Shown: positions 32,937-41,181 of the stretch, piece by piece
Layout: each line of letters begins with the position of its first letter
Numbering within the stretch: the stretch's first letter is position 1
NCBI GenBank assembly: GCA_002427815.1
Contig: DIZF01000005.1
Coordinates: 1 to 64,000, forward strand
Reading direction: 5' to 3'
DNA length: 64,000 nt
Origin: Ramlibacter tataouinensis
GTDB lineage: Bacteria; Pseudomonadota; Gammaproteobacteria; Burkholderiales; Burkholderiaceae_C
The notes under the pieces: model-generated
Told to the model about the DNA's origin: nothing
What the model saw: only the letters and a program-made list of their open reading frames with translations
The model's database searches: none
Position numbers and translations under genes: made by a program

Positions 32937-33932
32937 ATGCAGACATTCCGTTCCGCGTTCCCCCGATTGGGCGCGTTCCTGGCCGCTGTGCTCGCCGTCG
33001 CGGTGGTCGCGACAACGCCGGCATTGGCGGCCTTTCCGGAAAAGCCGTTGAAGATCATCGTGCCCTTCTCACCCGGCGGTGGCACCGATCTGATCTCCCG
33101 ATCCATGGGAATTCTCATGTCGCAGGACCTCGGACAGCCCGTCATCATCGAGAACAAGCCCGGCGCCGGCACCATCATCGGAACCGACGCGCTGGCGAAA
33201 AGCGCGCCCGATGGCTACACCCTGGTGATGGCCACTATCGCGCACGCGGTCAACCCCAGCATCCATGCCAAGCTGCCGTATTCGCAAGACAGTTCCTTCG
33301 CGCCCGTGATGCTGGTCGGCCGTTCACCGAATGTCCTGGTGGTGCGGCCGGACAGTCCGTTCAAGTCGGTGCAGGACATCGTCGCCGCCGCCAAGGCCAA
33401 GCCGGACAAGCTGTCCTTTGCCTCGCAGGGCGCGGGCACCTCGGCCCATCTGGCCGGGGAGTTGTTCAAGTTCCTGACCCACACCTCGATCACCCACATC
33501 CCCTACAAGGGCGCCGGCCCAGCGCTCACCGACCTCCTGGGCGGCCAGGTGGACATGATGTTCGCGACGGCATCCGCCGCGGGGCCGTTCATCGAGAGCG
33601 GCAGACTGCGGGCCTTGGCGGTGACGACGGCCCAGCGCTCCCCGGCGGCGGTCCTGGCCAAGGTGCCCACCATCGCGGAAAGCGGCGTGCCCGACTACGT
33701 TGCCGACAGCTGGTACGGCCTGTTCGCGCCCGCGGGCACGCCCGCGCCCGTGATCGCTCGACTCAACGCGGCGGCGAAGAAGGCGGCGCAGTCGGATGAA
33801 TTCCGCAAGAAGGTCGAAAGCGAGGGTCTGGTCATCAGCGCCGGGACGCCCGAGGAGTTCGGCAAGTACGTCAAGGGCGAAGAAGTGCGCTGGCGCAACG
33901 TGGTCAAGAGCGCCAACATCACCGCCGATTGA
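32937..33932 (+). CDS. Bug-family tripartite tricarboxylate transporter substrate-binding protein
   Basis: A 331-residue periplasmic protein with a Sec signal ending PALAAFPEK. Bug motifs: LKIIVPFSPGGGTDLISR, ENKPGAGTIIGTDALAKSAPDGYTL, FASQGAGTSAHLAGELFK and the DLLGGQVDMMF loop. It presumably delivers a carboxylate that the following hydratase and CoA-ligase genes process. There are no TctA/TctB genes nearby. The ribosome site AGGAGA lies at 32926. Confidence 0.92.
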   Translation: MQTFRSAFPRLGAFLAAVLAVAVVATTPALAAFPEKPLKIIVPFSPGGGTDLISRSMGILMSQDLGQPVIIENKPGAGTIIGTDALAKSAPDGYTLVMATIAHAVNPSIHAKLPYSQDSSFAPVMLVGRSPNVLVVRPDSPFKSVQDIVAAAKAKPDKLSFASQGAGTSAHLAGELFKFLTHTSITHIPYKGAGPALTDLLGGQVDMMFATASAAGPFIESGRLRALAVTTAQRSPAAVLAKVPTIAESGVPDYVADSWYGLFAPAGTPAPVIARLNAAAKKAAQSDEFRKKVESEGLVISAGTPEEFGKYVKGEEVRWRNVVKSANITAD

Positions 33933-33959
33933 GCACGCATCGCTGAACGAGGACACTCA

Positions 33960-34787
33960 ATGACAAACTCGACACTGATCGAACTGAAGATAGCCGCGGG
34001 CATCGCGACGATCTGCCTGAACCGCCCGGAAAAGCGCAACGCCATGAGCGACGACATGCGCACCCAGTTCATAGCCGCGCTGGAACGGGTCGCTGCCGAC
34101 AAGGCCGTTCGGGCGCTGGTGCTGACCGGCAACGGCAAGGGGTTCTGCGCCGGCGGCGATATCGCCGGCATGGAGCGGCGCATGAGTGCGCCCGCCGGAG
34201 AAGTCGCCTTCAACGGCTGGCAGCGCCAGCAGCGGGTGCACCACGCGCAATCGCTGCTGCACGACATGCCCAAGCCGACCATCGCGGCCGTCAATGGCGC
34301 GGCCTCCGGACTCGGTGCGGACACGGCGCTGGCTTGCGATTTCATCGTCGCCAGCGACGCCGCCAGCTTCACCTGGTCCTACATCCATCGAGGGCTGATC
34401 CCGGACGGCGGCGGCATGTATTTCCTGCCGCGCCGGGTCGGTCTGGCCAAGGCCAAGGAATTGATCTTCAGCGGCCGGAAGGTGGATGCCGATGAGGCGC
34501 TGCGCCTGGGGATCGCCGATCGCCGGGCCACTGCGGACACGCTCCTGAGCCAAGCCCAGGACTGGGCCCGGGAGTTGAGCAAGGGCTCCGTCACCGCGCT
34601 GGCGCTGGGCAAGGGCATCCTCAACCAGACCTTCGAACTCTCGGCAAGTCAGGTGTCTGCGCAGGGCAGCCAGGCCCAGGGCATCTGCTACACCAGCACG
34701 GAGCATCGGGAGTCGGTGATGGCCTTCCTGGCCAGGAGCGCCGAGCGCGATGCCGGCAAGAGGCCGCAACGCGAAGCGAAGGACTGA
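33960..34787 (+). CDS. Enoyl-CoA hydratase/isomerase family protein
   Basis: A 275-residue crotonase-fold enzyme. The oxyanion-hole strand is GKGFCAGGDIAGM (residues about 60-72), and the second loop ASGLGADTALACDF plus HRGLIPDGGGMYFLPRRVG follow. It hydrates or isomerises an acyl-CoA, consistent with formation of a CoA thioester by the downstream synthetase. The start follows GAGGACACTCA, and the gene lies 3 bp before the synthetase gene. Confidence 0.9.
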   Translation: MTNSTLIELKIAAGIATICLNRPEKRNAMSDDMRTQFIAALERVAADKAVRALVLTGNGKGFCAGGDIAGMERRMSAPAGEVAFNGWQRQQRVHHAQSLLHDMPKPTIAAVNGAASGLGADTALACDFIVASDAASFTWSYIHRGLIPDGGGMYFLPRRVGLAKAKELIFSGRKVDADEALRLGIADRRATADTLLSQAQDWARELSKGSVTALALGKGILNQTFELSASQVSAQGSQAQGICYTSTEHRESVMAFLARSAERDAGKRPQREAKD

Positions 34788-34790
34788 TCC

Positions 34791-36881
34791 ATGGACGCGA
34801 TCTCGCGCCTGCTCCAGCCGCGCAGTGTGGCCGTCATCGGGGCCTCGACCGACGCCGGCAAGACCGCCGGTCGCCCGGTGGCTTACCTGCGCAAGCACGG
34901 CTTCAGCGGCGACATCTATCCGGTCAATCCGCGGGTCGACGCCATCGACGGGCTGCCGTGCTATGCCGATATCGCCTCGCTGCCTGCCGTGCCGGACGTC
35001 GCGATCGTGCTGCTGGGTGCCGAACGCGCCCACATCGCCGTGCGCGAACTGGCTGCTCGCGGCACCCCGGCCGCCATCGTGCTGGCCAGCGGCTATTCCG
35101 AAACCGGCGCGGCGGGCGCGCACCGCCAGGCCCAGTTGATCGAGGCCGCCGGCGGCATGCGCATCCTGGGCCCCAACACCATCGGCCTGGTCAACCTGAC
35201 CGACGGCATCGTCCTGTCGGCCAGCGGCGCGCTGGAGATGGATCGGTTCCCGGTCGGCAACATCGGCGTCGTGTCGCAAAGCGGCGGCATTCTGGGCGCT
35301 TTGCTGTCTCGCGCCGCGGCTCGCGGCATCGGCTTGTCCAAGCTCGTCTCCACCAGCAATGAAGCCGATCTCGATCTTTCGGATTTCGTCGACCGGCTCG
35401 TCGACGACCCGGCGACGCGGGTGATCGCGCTGTATGTGGAAGGCGTGCGGGACCCGGAGAAGTTCCGGGCAGCGGCGCTGAAGGCTGCGCGAAACGGCAA
35501 ACCGGTGGTCGCCTTCAAGGTCGGCCGATCCGAAGCAGGGGCGAAAGCAGCCGTCTCGCACACCGGCGCCCTGGCCGGCGCGGACCGCATGTACGACGCG
35601 TTGTTCCAGCAGGTCGGCGTGATCCGGGCGCAGACGTTTGCGGACCTGCTCGACATCCCGGCCGCGCTTGCGACCGGCCGGGTGCTGCGGGGCAATCGCG
35701 TCGCCATCCTCACGTCGACCGGCGGCGCGGGCACGCTGGTTTCCGACAGCCTGGGTGTGTCCGGATTCGAGACGCCGCCACCCGACGCGCCAACCGCCGC
35801 CCGGCTGCGGGCGCTGCAGACCGGGGACCATGCAGCGCTGGACCGCAATCCCATCGATGTGACGCTGGCGGGGCTGCAGCCCGAACTGCTTCGCGGTGCC
35901 ATCCAGGCGCTGCTCGACAGCCCGAGCTACGACGCGCTGGTGATCATCGTGGGCTCATCCGGCGTCGCGATGCCCGAGCTGATGGCCGGCGCCATCGCGG
36001 ATTGCCTGCACACCAGCGACAAGCCCGTCGTCGCCTACATCAGCCCGCATGCGCCCGAAGCGGCCGCGCTGCTGACCCAGCGTGGCGTGCCGGCCTTTGT
36101 CGCTGCCGAGAGTTGCGCTGCGGCGCTGGATGGGATGCTGCGGGCCGCGCGCTGGAAGATGCCACCGGCGGTTGCCGCCATCCGGGCCCCCGAGGTCGCG
36201 GTCGCCGATTTTCCGGCCGCCTCGCTTGATGAGGCCCAGGCCAAGCAGTTGTTCGCGCGCTTTGGCATCCCCTGTGTTCGCGAAATCGTCGTCGGCACAC
36301 CTGAAGAGGCTCAGCGGGCTGCGCGCGAACTCGGCCCCCGGGTGGTGTTGAAGATCCTGTCGGGCGAGATCACGCACAAGAGCGACGTCGGAGGGGTTGC
36401 GGTGAACCTGACGGCCGAGGAAATCGGCTCGCGCCTGTCGGAAATGGCCACTGAAGTGAAAGCCAGGACCGGGACGTCCCCGAAGCGCTTCCTGGTGCAG
36501 GAAATGGTCGCGGAGGGTACGGAGCTGATCCTGGGAATGCATCGCGATCCGCTGGGCACCGCGATCCTGCTGGGCATGGGCGGCGTCACAGCCGAACTGC
36601 TCAAGGACACGACGCTGTGCCTGCTGCCGCCGCAAGGCGGCCTCGGCCGCGCAGACGCGCTGGCCCTCGCACGCCGACTCAGGACCTGGCCCCTGCTCGA
36701 TGGCTTCCGCGGCCGTCCCAAAGCCGACGTGGACGCGCTGGTGTCGGCGATCGTCGCGTTCTCGCAGATGGCCGGCCAATTGGGCGAGCGCCTGGTCGAA
36801 GCCGAGGTCAACCCCCTGTTTGTGCTTCCGGCCGGGCAGGGCGTGCGGGCGGCCGACGGCGTGGCCGTGCTGCGCAACTGA
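34791..36881 (+). CDS. Acyl-CoA synthetase, NDP-forming (acetate-CoA ligase family)
   Basis: A 696-residue fusion of the subunits of NDP-forming acyl-CoA synthetases. The N-terminal CoA-binding domain (residues 1-125: LLQPRSVAVIGASTDAGKTAGRPV) is followed by two succinyl-CoA-ligase-like domains (IGVVSQSGGILGALLSRAAARGIGLS at about 155-185; VSHTGALAGADRMYDA at about 255) and a C-terminal ATP-grasp domain from about 470 (HKSDVGGVAVNL, VQEMVAEGTELILGM). It makes an acyl-CoA from an acid, CoA and ATP with ADP release. With the Bug protein and hydratase it forms a small acid-activation operon. Confidence 0.9.
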   Translation: MDAISRLLQPRSVAVIGASTDAGKTAGRPVAYLRKHGFSGDIYPVNPRVDAIDGLPCYADIASLPAVPDVAIVLLGAERAHIAVRELAARGTPAAIVLASGYSETGAAGAHRQAQLIEAAGGMRILGPNTIGLVNLTDGIVLSASGALEMDRFPVGNIGVVSQSGGILGALLSRAAARGIGLSKLVSTSNEADLDLSDFVDRLVDDPATRVIALYVEGVRDPEKFRAAALKAARNGKPVVAFKVGRSEAGAKAAVSHTGALAGADRMYDALFQQVGVIRAQTFADLLDIPAALATGRVLRGNRVAILTSTGGAGTLVSDSLGVSGFETPPPDAPTAARLRALQTGDHAALDRNPIDVTLAGLQPELLRGAIQALLDSPSYDALVIIVGSSGVAMPELMAGAIADCLHTSDKPVVAYISPHAPEAAALLTQRGVPAFVAAESCAAALDGMLRAARWKMPPAVAAIRAPEVAVADFPAASLDEAQAKQLFARFGIPCVREIVVGTPEEAQRAARELGPRVVLKILSGEITHKSDVGGVAVNLTAEEIGSRLSEMATEVKARTGTSPKRFLVQEMVAEGTELILGMHRDPLGTAILLGMGGVTAELLKDTTLCLLPPQGGLGRADALALARRLRTWPLLDGFRGRPKADVDALVSAIVAFSQMAGQLGERLVEAEVNPLFVLPAGQGVRAADGVAVLRN

Positions 36882-36931
36882 GCGGCGGGCTCGGCTGACG
36901 CGAACCGACAGATGCGCGCCCGGCGGCCGCC

Positions 36932-37849
36932 TCAGGCCTTGCCGGCCGCGGCCCGGGGCTTGCGCGCCACCAGAAATTCCAGCAGCACCTGGGCGGCGCT
37001 CGAGAGGCTGCGATCCTTCCAGCGGATCACGAAGATCTCGCGCTTGAGGCCGGGCGCGTTCAGCGGCCGGGTCGCCAGGTCAGGATGCTGGAAGTGGAAC
37101 AGCGTCAGTGACGGCACGACGGTGATGCCCAGGCCGGCGCGCACCATGCCGGCCACGGTGCTGAGCTGCTCCAGTTCCATGACGCGGTTCATCTGCGCCG
37201 GCCGCACGGCCGCCTCGATGTGCTGGCGCACGCTGCTGCTGCGGGCCAGGTGGATGAAGGGCTCGCCGGCTAGCTGAGCCAGGGTGAGCGTGCGGCGGGC
37301 GGCCAGCGGATGGTCGGCGCGGCACACCAGGTGGAAGCGGTCGCTGCAGAACGGGTCGGTGCGCAGTTCGGGCGCGCTGGCTCGCACGGCCGCCAGCGCA
37401 AAGTCCGCGCGGCCGCTGCGAACCCGTTCGACGCAGCTCTCCGACAGCTCGTCGGCCACGTCCAGCTCGATACCGGGATAGTGGGCGCGAAATTCCGCGA
37501 GCACACCGGGCAGCCAGCCCGCCGCCAGCGAGGGCAGCGCGGCCAGCGCCACCCGACCGCGCCTGCGGGCGGCGTGCTCCCCGAGGTCGGACAGGGCCGC
37601 GCGGAAGTCCTCCAGCAGGCGCGACGCTCCGGCCAGGAACAGGCGCCCCTCGGGCGTGAGCTCGACCTTGCGGGTGTCGCGGTCGAACAGGCGGATGGAG
37701 ATCGCGTCCTCGAGCGTGCGGATCAGCGTGCTGAACGCCGATTGCGACAGATGGCATTGGTTGGCGGCGCGGGTGAAGTTCTTCTGCTCGGCCAGGGCCA
37801 GGAAAGCCTTCACCTGCCGCGTGGAAACGTTCAGGTCGGTTATCTGCAT
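36932..37849 (-). CDS. LysR-family regulator, CynR/CbbR-like
   Basis: A 305-residue LysR protein: HTH VSTRQVKAFLALAEQKNFTRAANQCHLSQSAFSTLIRTLED (residues 9-50), then the effector domain from about 90 (RVALAALPSLAAGWLPGVLAEF). It is divergent from the AtuA-type operon across 120 bp of AT-rich DNA and is its probable regulator. The end converges with the acyl-CoA synthetase gene. Confidence 0.9.
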   Translation of the reverse strand: MQITDLNVSTRQVKAFLALAEQKNFTRAANQCHLSQSAFSTLIRTLEDAISIRLFDRDTRKVELTPEGRLFLAGASRLLEDFRAALSDLGEHAARRRGRVALAALPSLAAGWLPGVLAEFRAHYPGIELDVADELSESCVERVRSGRADFALAAVRASAPELRTDPFCSDRFHLVCRADHPLAARRTLTLAQLAGEPFIHLARSSSVRQHIEAAVRPAQMNRVMELEQLSTVAGMVRAGLGITVVPSLTLFHFQHPDLATRPLNAPGLKREIFVIRWKDRSLSSAAQVLLEFLVARKPRAAAGKA

Positions 37850-37877
37850 TTTCGATCACTTTATCCAAAAAATGCGA

Positions 37878-37906
37878 TTCTTCAAATAGAAGGCGCGGCC
37901 TACACT
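37878..37906 (+). promoter_or_regulatory. Weak candidate sigma-70 promoter for the atuA operon
   Basis: TTCTTC and TACACT, 17 bp apart, sit in a distinctly AT-rich stretch between the divergent LysR and AtuA genes, 64 bp before the AtuA start. The -35 match is poor, as expected for an activator-dependent promoter. Confidence 0.35.
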
Positions 37907-37969
37907 GCCCCTCGCACACCGGCAAAGCGGCCACATCGGCCCTGCGGGGTGTCCAGGACGACAAGAAAC

Positions 37970-39313
37970 ATGGAGACACTGAAGGTCGGCTGCGCAGCCG
38001 GCTTCTCGGGAGACAGGACCGATGCCGCGGCTGCGGTGGTCGAGACCCTGGTGCACCGGGGCGGGCCATCCGTGCTGATCTTCGAAACCCTGGCCGAGCG
38101 CACGCTCGCCCTGGCCCAGCTCGCGCGCCGCGGCGATCCCGAGGCAGGTTACGAGCCTTTGCTCCAGGAAATGGTCGCGCCGGTGCTGGCGCGCTGCCTC
38201 GCGCACCACATCCGCATCGTCAGCAACTTCGGCGCCGCCAATCCGCGCGCCGCCGCGCAGCGCATCCTGGCGTTGGCGCGCCAGCAGGGACTGCGCGCGC
38301 CGCGCATCGCGGTGGTCGCCGGCGACGACGTGTCGGGGCCTGAGCATAGAGAGGCGCTGATGCAGGCGCTCGGTCCTGCCGCCGCGGGGATAGCGATCGC
38401 CAGCGCCAATGCGTACCTGGGCGCCGACGCGATCGCCGCCGCCCTGCGCGCCGGCGCCGACATCGTGGTGACGGGGCGCGTCGCCGACCCATCGCTGACC
38501 GTGGGTCCGGCGCTCGCCCACTATGGCTGGGCCGAAGACGACTGGAACCGCATCGCCCGCGCCACCATGGCCGGCCATCTGCTGGAGTGCGGCGCCCAGG
38601 TTACCGGCGGCTATTACGCCGACCCGGGGTTCAAGGACGTGCCCGACCTGGCCCACGTCGGCTTTCCGATCGCCGAGATCGACGCCGAGGGAAATTGCAC
38701 CATCACCAAGGCCGACGGCACCGGCGGCTGTGTCGACGAGCACACGGTCAAGGAACAGGTGCTGTACGAGGTGCATGACCCGGCGGCCTATCTCACGCCC
38801 GACGTCACGGCCGACATCACCCAGGCACAGGTGACGCGGCTCGGGCCCGACGAGGTGCGCCTGACCGGCGTGCGCGGCCATCCACGGCCGGCAACGTTGA
38901 AGGTCAATGTGTTCCACGAGCACGGCTGGCTGGCCGAGGGCGAAATCTCGTATGCCGGCCGCGGCGCCGAGGCGCGCGCGCGGCTGGGGGCGCAGGTGCT
39001 GAAGGAGCGCCTGGCCGGCTGCGGTCCGCTGCGGATCGACCTGCTCGGCGTCGCCAGCGTGTTCGGCGACGATGCCGGCCGCTGGCTGGCGGCGCAGCCG
39101 GTGGGCCAGGCCCAGGACGTGCGGCTGCGGGTGGCCATGAACCATGCCGATCGCGCGGTGGCGCAACGCCTGCCGCGCGAAGTCACCGCTCTCTACACCT
39201 GCGGGCCCGCCGGCGGCGGCGGCGTCCGGACCGGGCTGCGTGCGCGGCTGGGCACGCTGTCGTGCGGCCTCGCGCGAGAACTCGCGCCGGCCCGCTTCGA
39301 ATTTGTCGAATGA
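37970..39313 (+). CDS. AtuA/DUF1446 family protein (acyclic terpene utilisation type)
   Basis: A 447-residue cytosolic protein of the AtuA/DUF1446 family: LKVGCAAGFSGDRTDAA at the start, IVSNFGAANPRAAAQRI, GADIVVTGRVADPSLTVGP, HLLECGAQVTGGYYADPG and the KADGTGGCVDEHTVKEQ block. The family is essential for acyclic terpene (citronellol/geranyl) catabolism in Pseudomonas, but its chemistry is undefined and many homologues sit in unrelated acid-catabolism operons. ATG at 37970 is chosen because the family starts at this point; the longer frame covers the LysR gene region. Confidence 0.85.
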   Translation: METLKVGCAAGFSGDRTDAAAAVVETLVHRGGPSVLIFETLAERTLALAQLARRGDPEAGYEPLLQEMVAPVLARCLAHHIRIVSNFGAANPRAAAQRILALARQQGLRAPRIAVVAGDDVSGPEHREALMQALGPAAAGIAIASANAYLGADAIAAALRAGADIVVTGRVADPSLTVGPALAHYGWAEDDWNRIARATMAGHLLECGAQVTGGYYADPGFKDVPDLAHVGFPIAEIDAEGNCTITKADGTGGCVDEHTVKEQVLYEVHDPAAYLTPDVTADITQAQVTRLGPDEVRLTGVRGHPRPATLKVNVFHEHGWLAEGEISYAGRGAEARARLGAQVLKERLAGCGPLRIDLLGVASVFGDDAGRWLAAQPVGQAQDVRLRVAMNHADRAVAQRLPREVTALYTCGPAGGGGVRTGLRARLGTLSCGLARELAPARFEFVE

Positions 39314-39323
39314 GGAACGCCTG

Positions 39324-39710
39324 ATGCGCACCGTCAAGGTCCCGCTCATCCATGCTGCCCACGGCCGCACCGGCGACAAGGGCAATCGCTCGAACATCAG
39401 TGTCGTTGCCTGGCATCCCGATCTGTACCCGTTGCTGGTGGAACATGTGACCGAGCAAGCGGTGGCGGCGCAGTTCGCCGATCGCCGGCCGAGCCGCGTT
39501 GCGCGCTATCTGCTGCCGCGCCTGCACGCCATGAACTTCGTGCTCGACGATGTGCTCGACGGCGGCGTCAACGACGCACTGAACCTGGACAGCCACGGCA
39601 AGGCGCTGTCCTTTCTCTTGCTGGACCTGCCGCTGGCCGTACCCGAATCCCTGCTGCCGCTGCTGCGCGGCGACTATCAACTCACCTCACTCAATGGAGA
39701 CAAGCCATGA
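39324..39710 (+). CDS. Small protein homologous to the AtuA C-terminal domain
   Basis: A 128-residue protein matching the ferredoxin-fold domain found at the C-terminus of longer AtuA proteins: VPLIHAAHGRTGDKGNRSNISVVA at the start and YLLPRLHAMNFVLDDVLDGGV in the middle. Here it is a separate gene directly after AtuA with GAGGAA at 39312, so the two-part protein is split. Its ATGA overlap with the Bug gene implies coupled translation. Confidence 0.82.
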   Translation: MRTVKVPLIHAAHGRTGDKGNRSNISVVAWHPDLYPLLVEHVTEQAVAAQFADRRPSRVARYLLPRLHAMNFVLDDVLDGGVNDALNLDSHGKALSFLLLDLPLAVPESLLPLLRGDYQLTSLNGDKP

Positions 39711-40681
39711 CCCGATTTCCCCGACGCGCCGCCTTGCTGGCGCTGACCGCGGCCGCGTTGACAACGCCCGTTGCCTGGGCGCAAGCCGCCTGGCCCGACA
39801 AGCCCCTCACGTTCATCGTGCCGTTCGCTGCCGGCAGCGCCACCGACCAGCTGGCACGCGCCCTCGGCAACTCCGTCACGCAGCAGTCCAAGCAGCCTGT
39901 GGTGGTCGACGACAAGGCCGGGGCCAGCGGCATGATCGCCGCCCAGGCGGTGGCGAAGGCCGCGCCGGACGGCTACACGGTGCTGATAACGACCAACACC
40001 ACGCACGCGGCCAACGAGCACCTGTACAAGAAACTGCCCTACGACCCGGTCAAGGATTTTGCGCCGGTCACCGGGCTGGGCAAGGGCGGGCAGGTGCTGG
40101 TGGTGCGCGCCGACGCACCCTACAAGACGGTGGCCGACCTGCTGGCCAAGGCGCGCAAGGAGCCGGGCAAACTCAGCTTTGCGAGCGGTAGTTCGTCCAG
40201 CCGGGTCGCGGGCGAGATGTTCAAGCAGCTCAGCCACACCGAAATCCTGCACATTCCCTACAAGAGCAATCCGAATGCGATCACCGACTTGCTGGGCGGC
40301 CAGGTCGACATGATGATCACCGATACCGCGACCGGCGTGCCGCAGATCAAGGGCGGCAAGCTGCGCGCGCTGGGCGTTTCGACAACGCACCGCATTCCGA
40401 TTTTGCCTGAAGTGCCGACGATCGACGAAGCCGGCGTCAAGGGCTACGACATGAGCTACTGGTTCGCTGCGTACGTACCGGCGGCAACGCCGGCGCCGGT
40501 GGTGGCGAAGCTGAGAGAGCTGCTGGTGAATGCCGTCAACGGTCCGGCGGCCAAGGCCTTCTTCGAGACCAGCGGTGCCGAGGCCTGGGCCACCACGTCG
40601 CCCGAACTGGCGAAGTTCCAGGCCGATGAAACGCTGAAGTGGGGCAAGGTGATCAAGGCCGCGGGGATCGAGCCCGAGTAA
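39707..40681 (+). CDS. Bug-family tripartite tricarboxylate transporter substrate-binding protein
   Basis: A 324-residue periplasmic protein with a signal peptide ending TPVAWAQAAWPDK. Bug signatures: LTFIVPFAAGSATDQLARAL, KAGASGMIAAQAVAKAAPDGYT and ITDLLGGQVDMMITD. It is the third Bug gene in the window, each with a different catabolic partner. It ends the AtuA operon, with a hairpin about 110 bp downstream. Confidence 0.92.
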   Translation: MTRFPRRAALLALTAAALTTPVAWAQAAWPDKPLTFIVPFAAGSATDQLARALGNSVTQQSKQPVVVDDKAGASGMIAAQAVAKAAPDGYTVLITTNTTHAANEHLYKKLPYDPVKDFAPVTGLGKGGQVLVVRADAPYKTVADLLAKARKEPGKLSFASGSSSSRVAGEMFKQLSHTEILHIPYKSNPNAITDLLGGQVDMMITDTATGVPQIKGGKLRALGVSTTHRIPILPEVPTIDEAGVKGYDMSYWFAAYVPAATPAPVVAKLRELLVNAVNGPAAKAFFETSGAEAWATTSPELAKFQADETLKWGKVIKAAGIEPE

Positions 40682-40785
40682 ACGACCAGCCCGGTTCGAC
40701 CTGGCCGATGTCGAGCCGCTGATCCGGGCTACTTTGCCCTACCGAGACGCCCTCCGGTGGGCCGGAGATGGCCTGCGGCCAAAAT

Positions 40786-40811
40786 GAAAAACGCCCCTGT
40801 GGGGCGCTTTT
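40786..40811. terminator. Bidirectional intrinsic terminator
   Basis: GAAAAA-CGCCCC-TGT-GGGGCG-CTTTTC: a 6-bp GC stem with a 3-base loop flanked by an A-run and a T-run. It can end both the plus-strand Bug operon and the minus-strand small secreted-protein gene that ends at 40829. Confidence 0.8.
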
Positions 40812-40828
40812 CCTGCACACAGATCCGC

Positions 40829-41125
40829 TCAGATGGGACCGGCTTCGCCGCGCGTGATGCGGCCCAGCCGCACGGCTTCGGCCGCCTGGGCACGAACTGC
40901 CTTCGAGTCGAGGCTGGACTGCAAGGGCACCGCCACGCGCGAGCCGGCCGGCTCGGTGCTACGGTTCGCCCCCGCCGTCGCGGCTTCCGCCCGCACCTCG
41001 TCGCGGGAGCGTGAGCCCTGGAACTGGATCCGGTATTGGGAAGCGTCGGCTTCGTCGGCATGCACAGCGGGGCCGGCGATCGCGGCCAGAGCGGCTATGG
41101 TGACGAGCAGCATTCTTGATTTCAT
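40829..41125 (-). CDS. Small secreted protein, DUF4148-like
   Basis: A 98-residue protein with a Sec signal (MLLVTIAALAAIAGPAVHA, then DEADA). The mature part has helical R-x-E-V-R-A-E-A/AVRAQAAEAVRLGRITRGEA repeats, the style of DUF4148 proteins abundant in Burkholderiales. The ATG at 41125 follows GAAAGG. Only 56 bp separate it from the histidine kinase gene upstream on the same strand, so it may be co-transcribed or a target of that system. Confidence 0.65.
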   Translation of the reverse strand: MKSRMLLVTIAALAAIAGPAVHADEADASQYRIQFQGSRSRDEVRAEAATAGANRSTEPAGSRVAVPLQSSLDSKAVRAQAAEAVRLGRITRGEAGPI

Positions 41126-41181
41126 GATCAACCTTTCAATGAGTGAACAGACTGTCCGGTCGGCGCTTGAAATCGCGGGGT

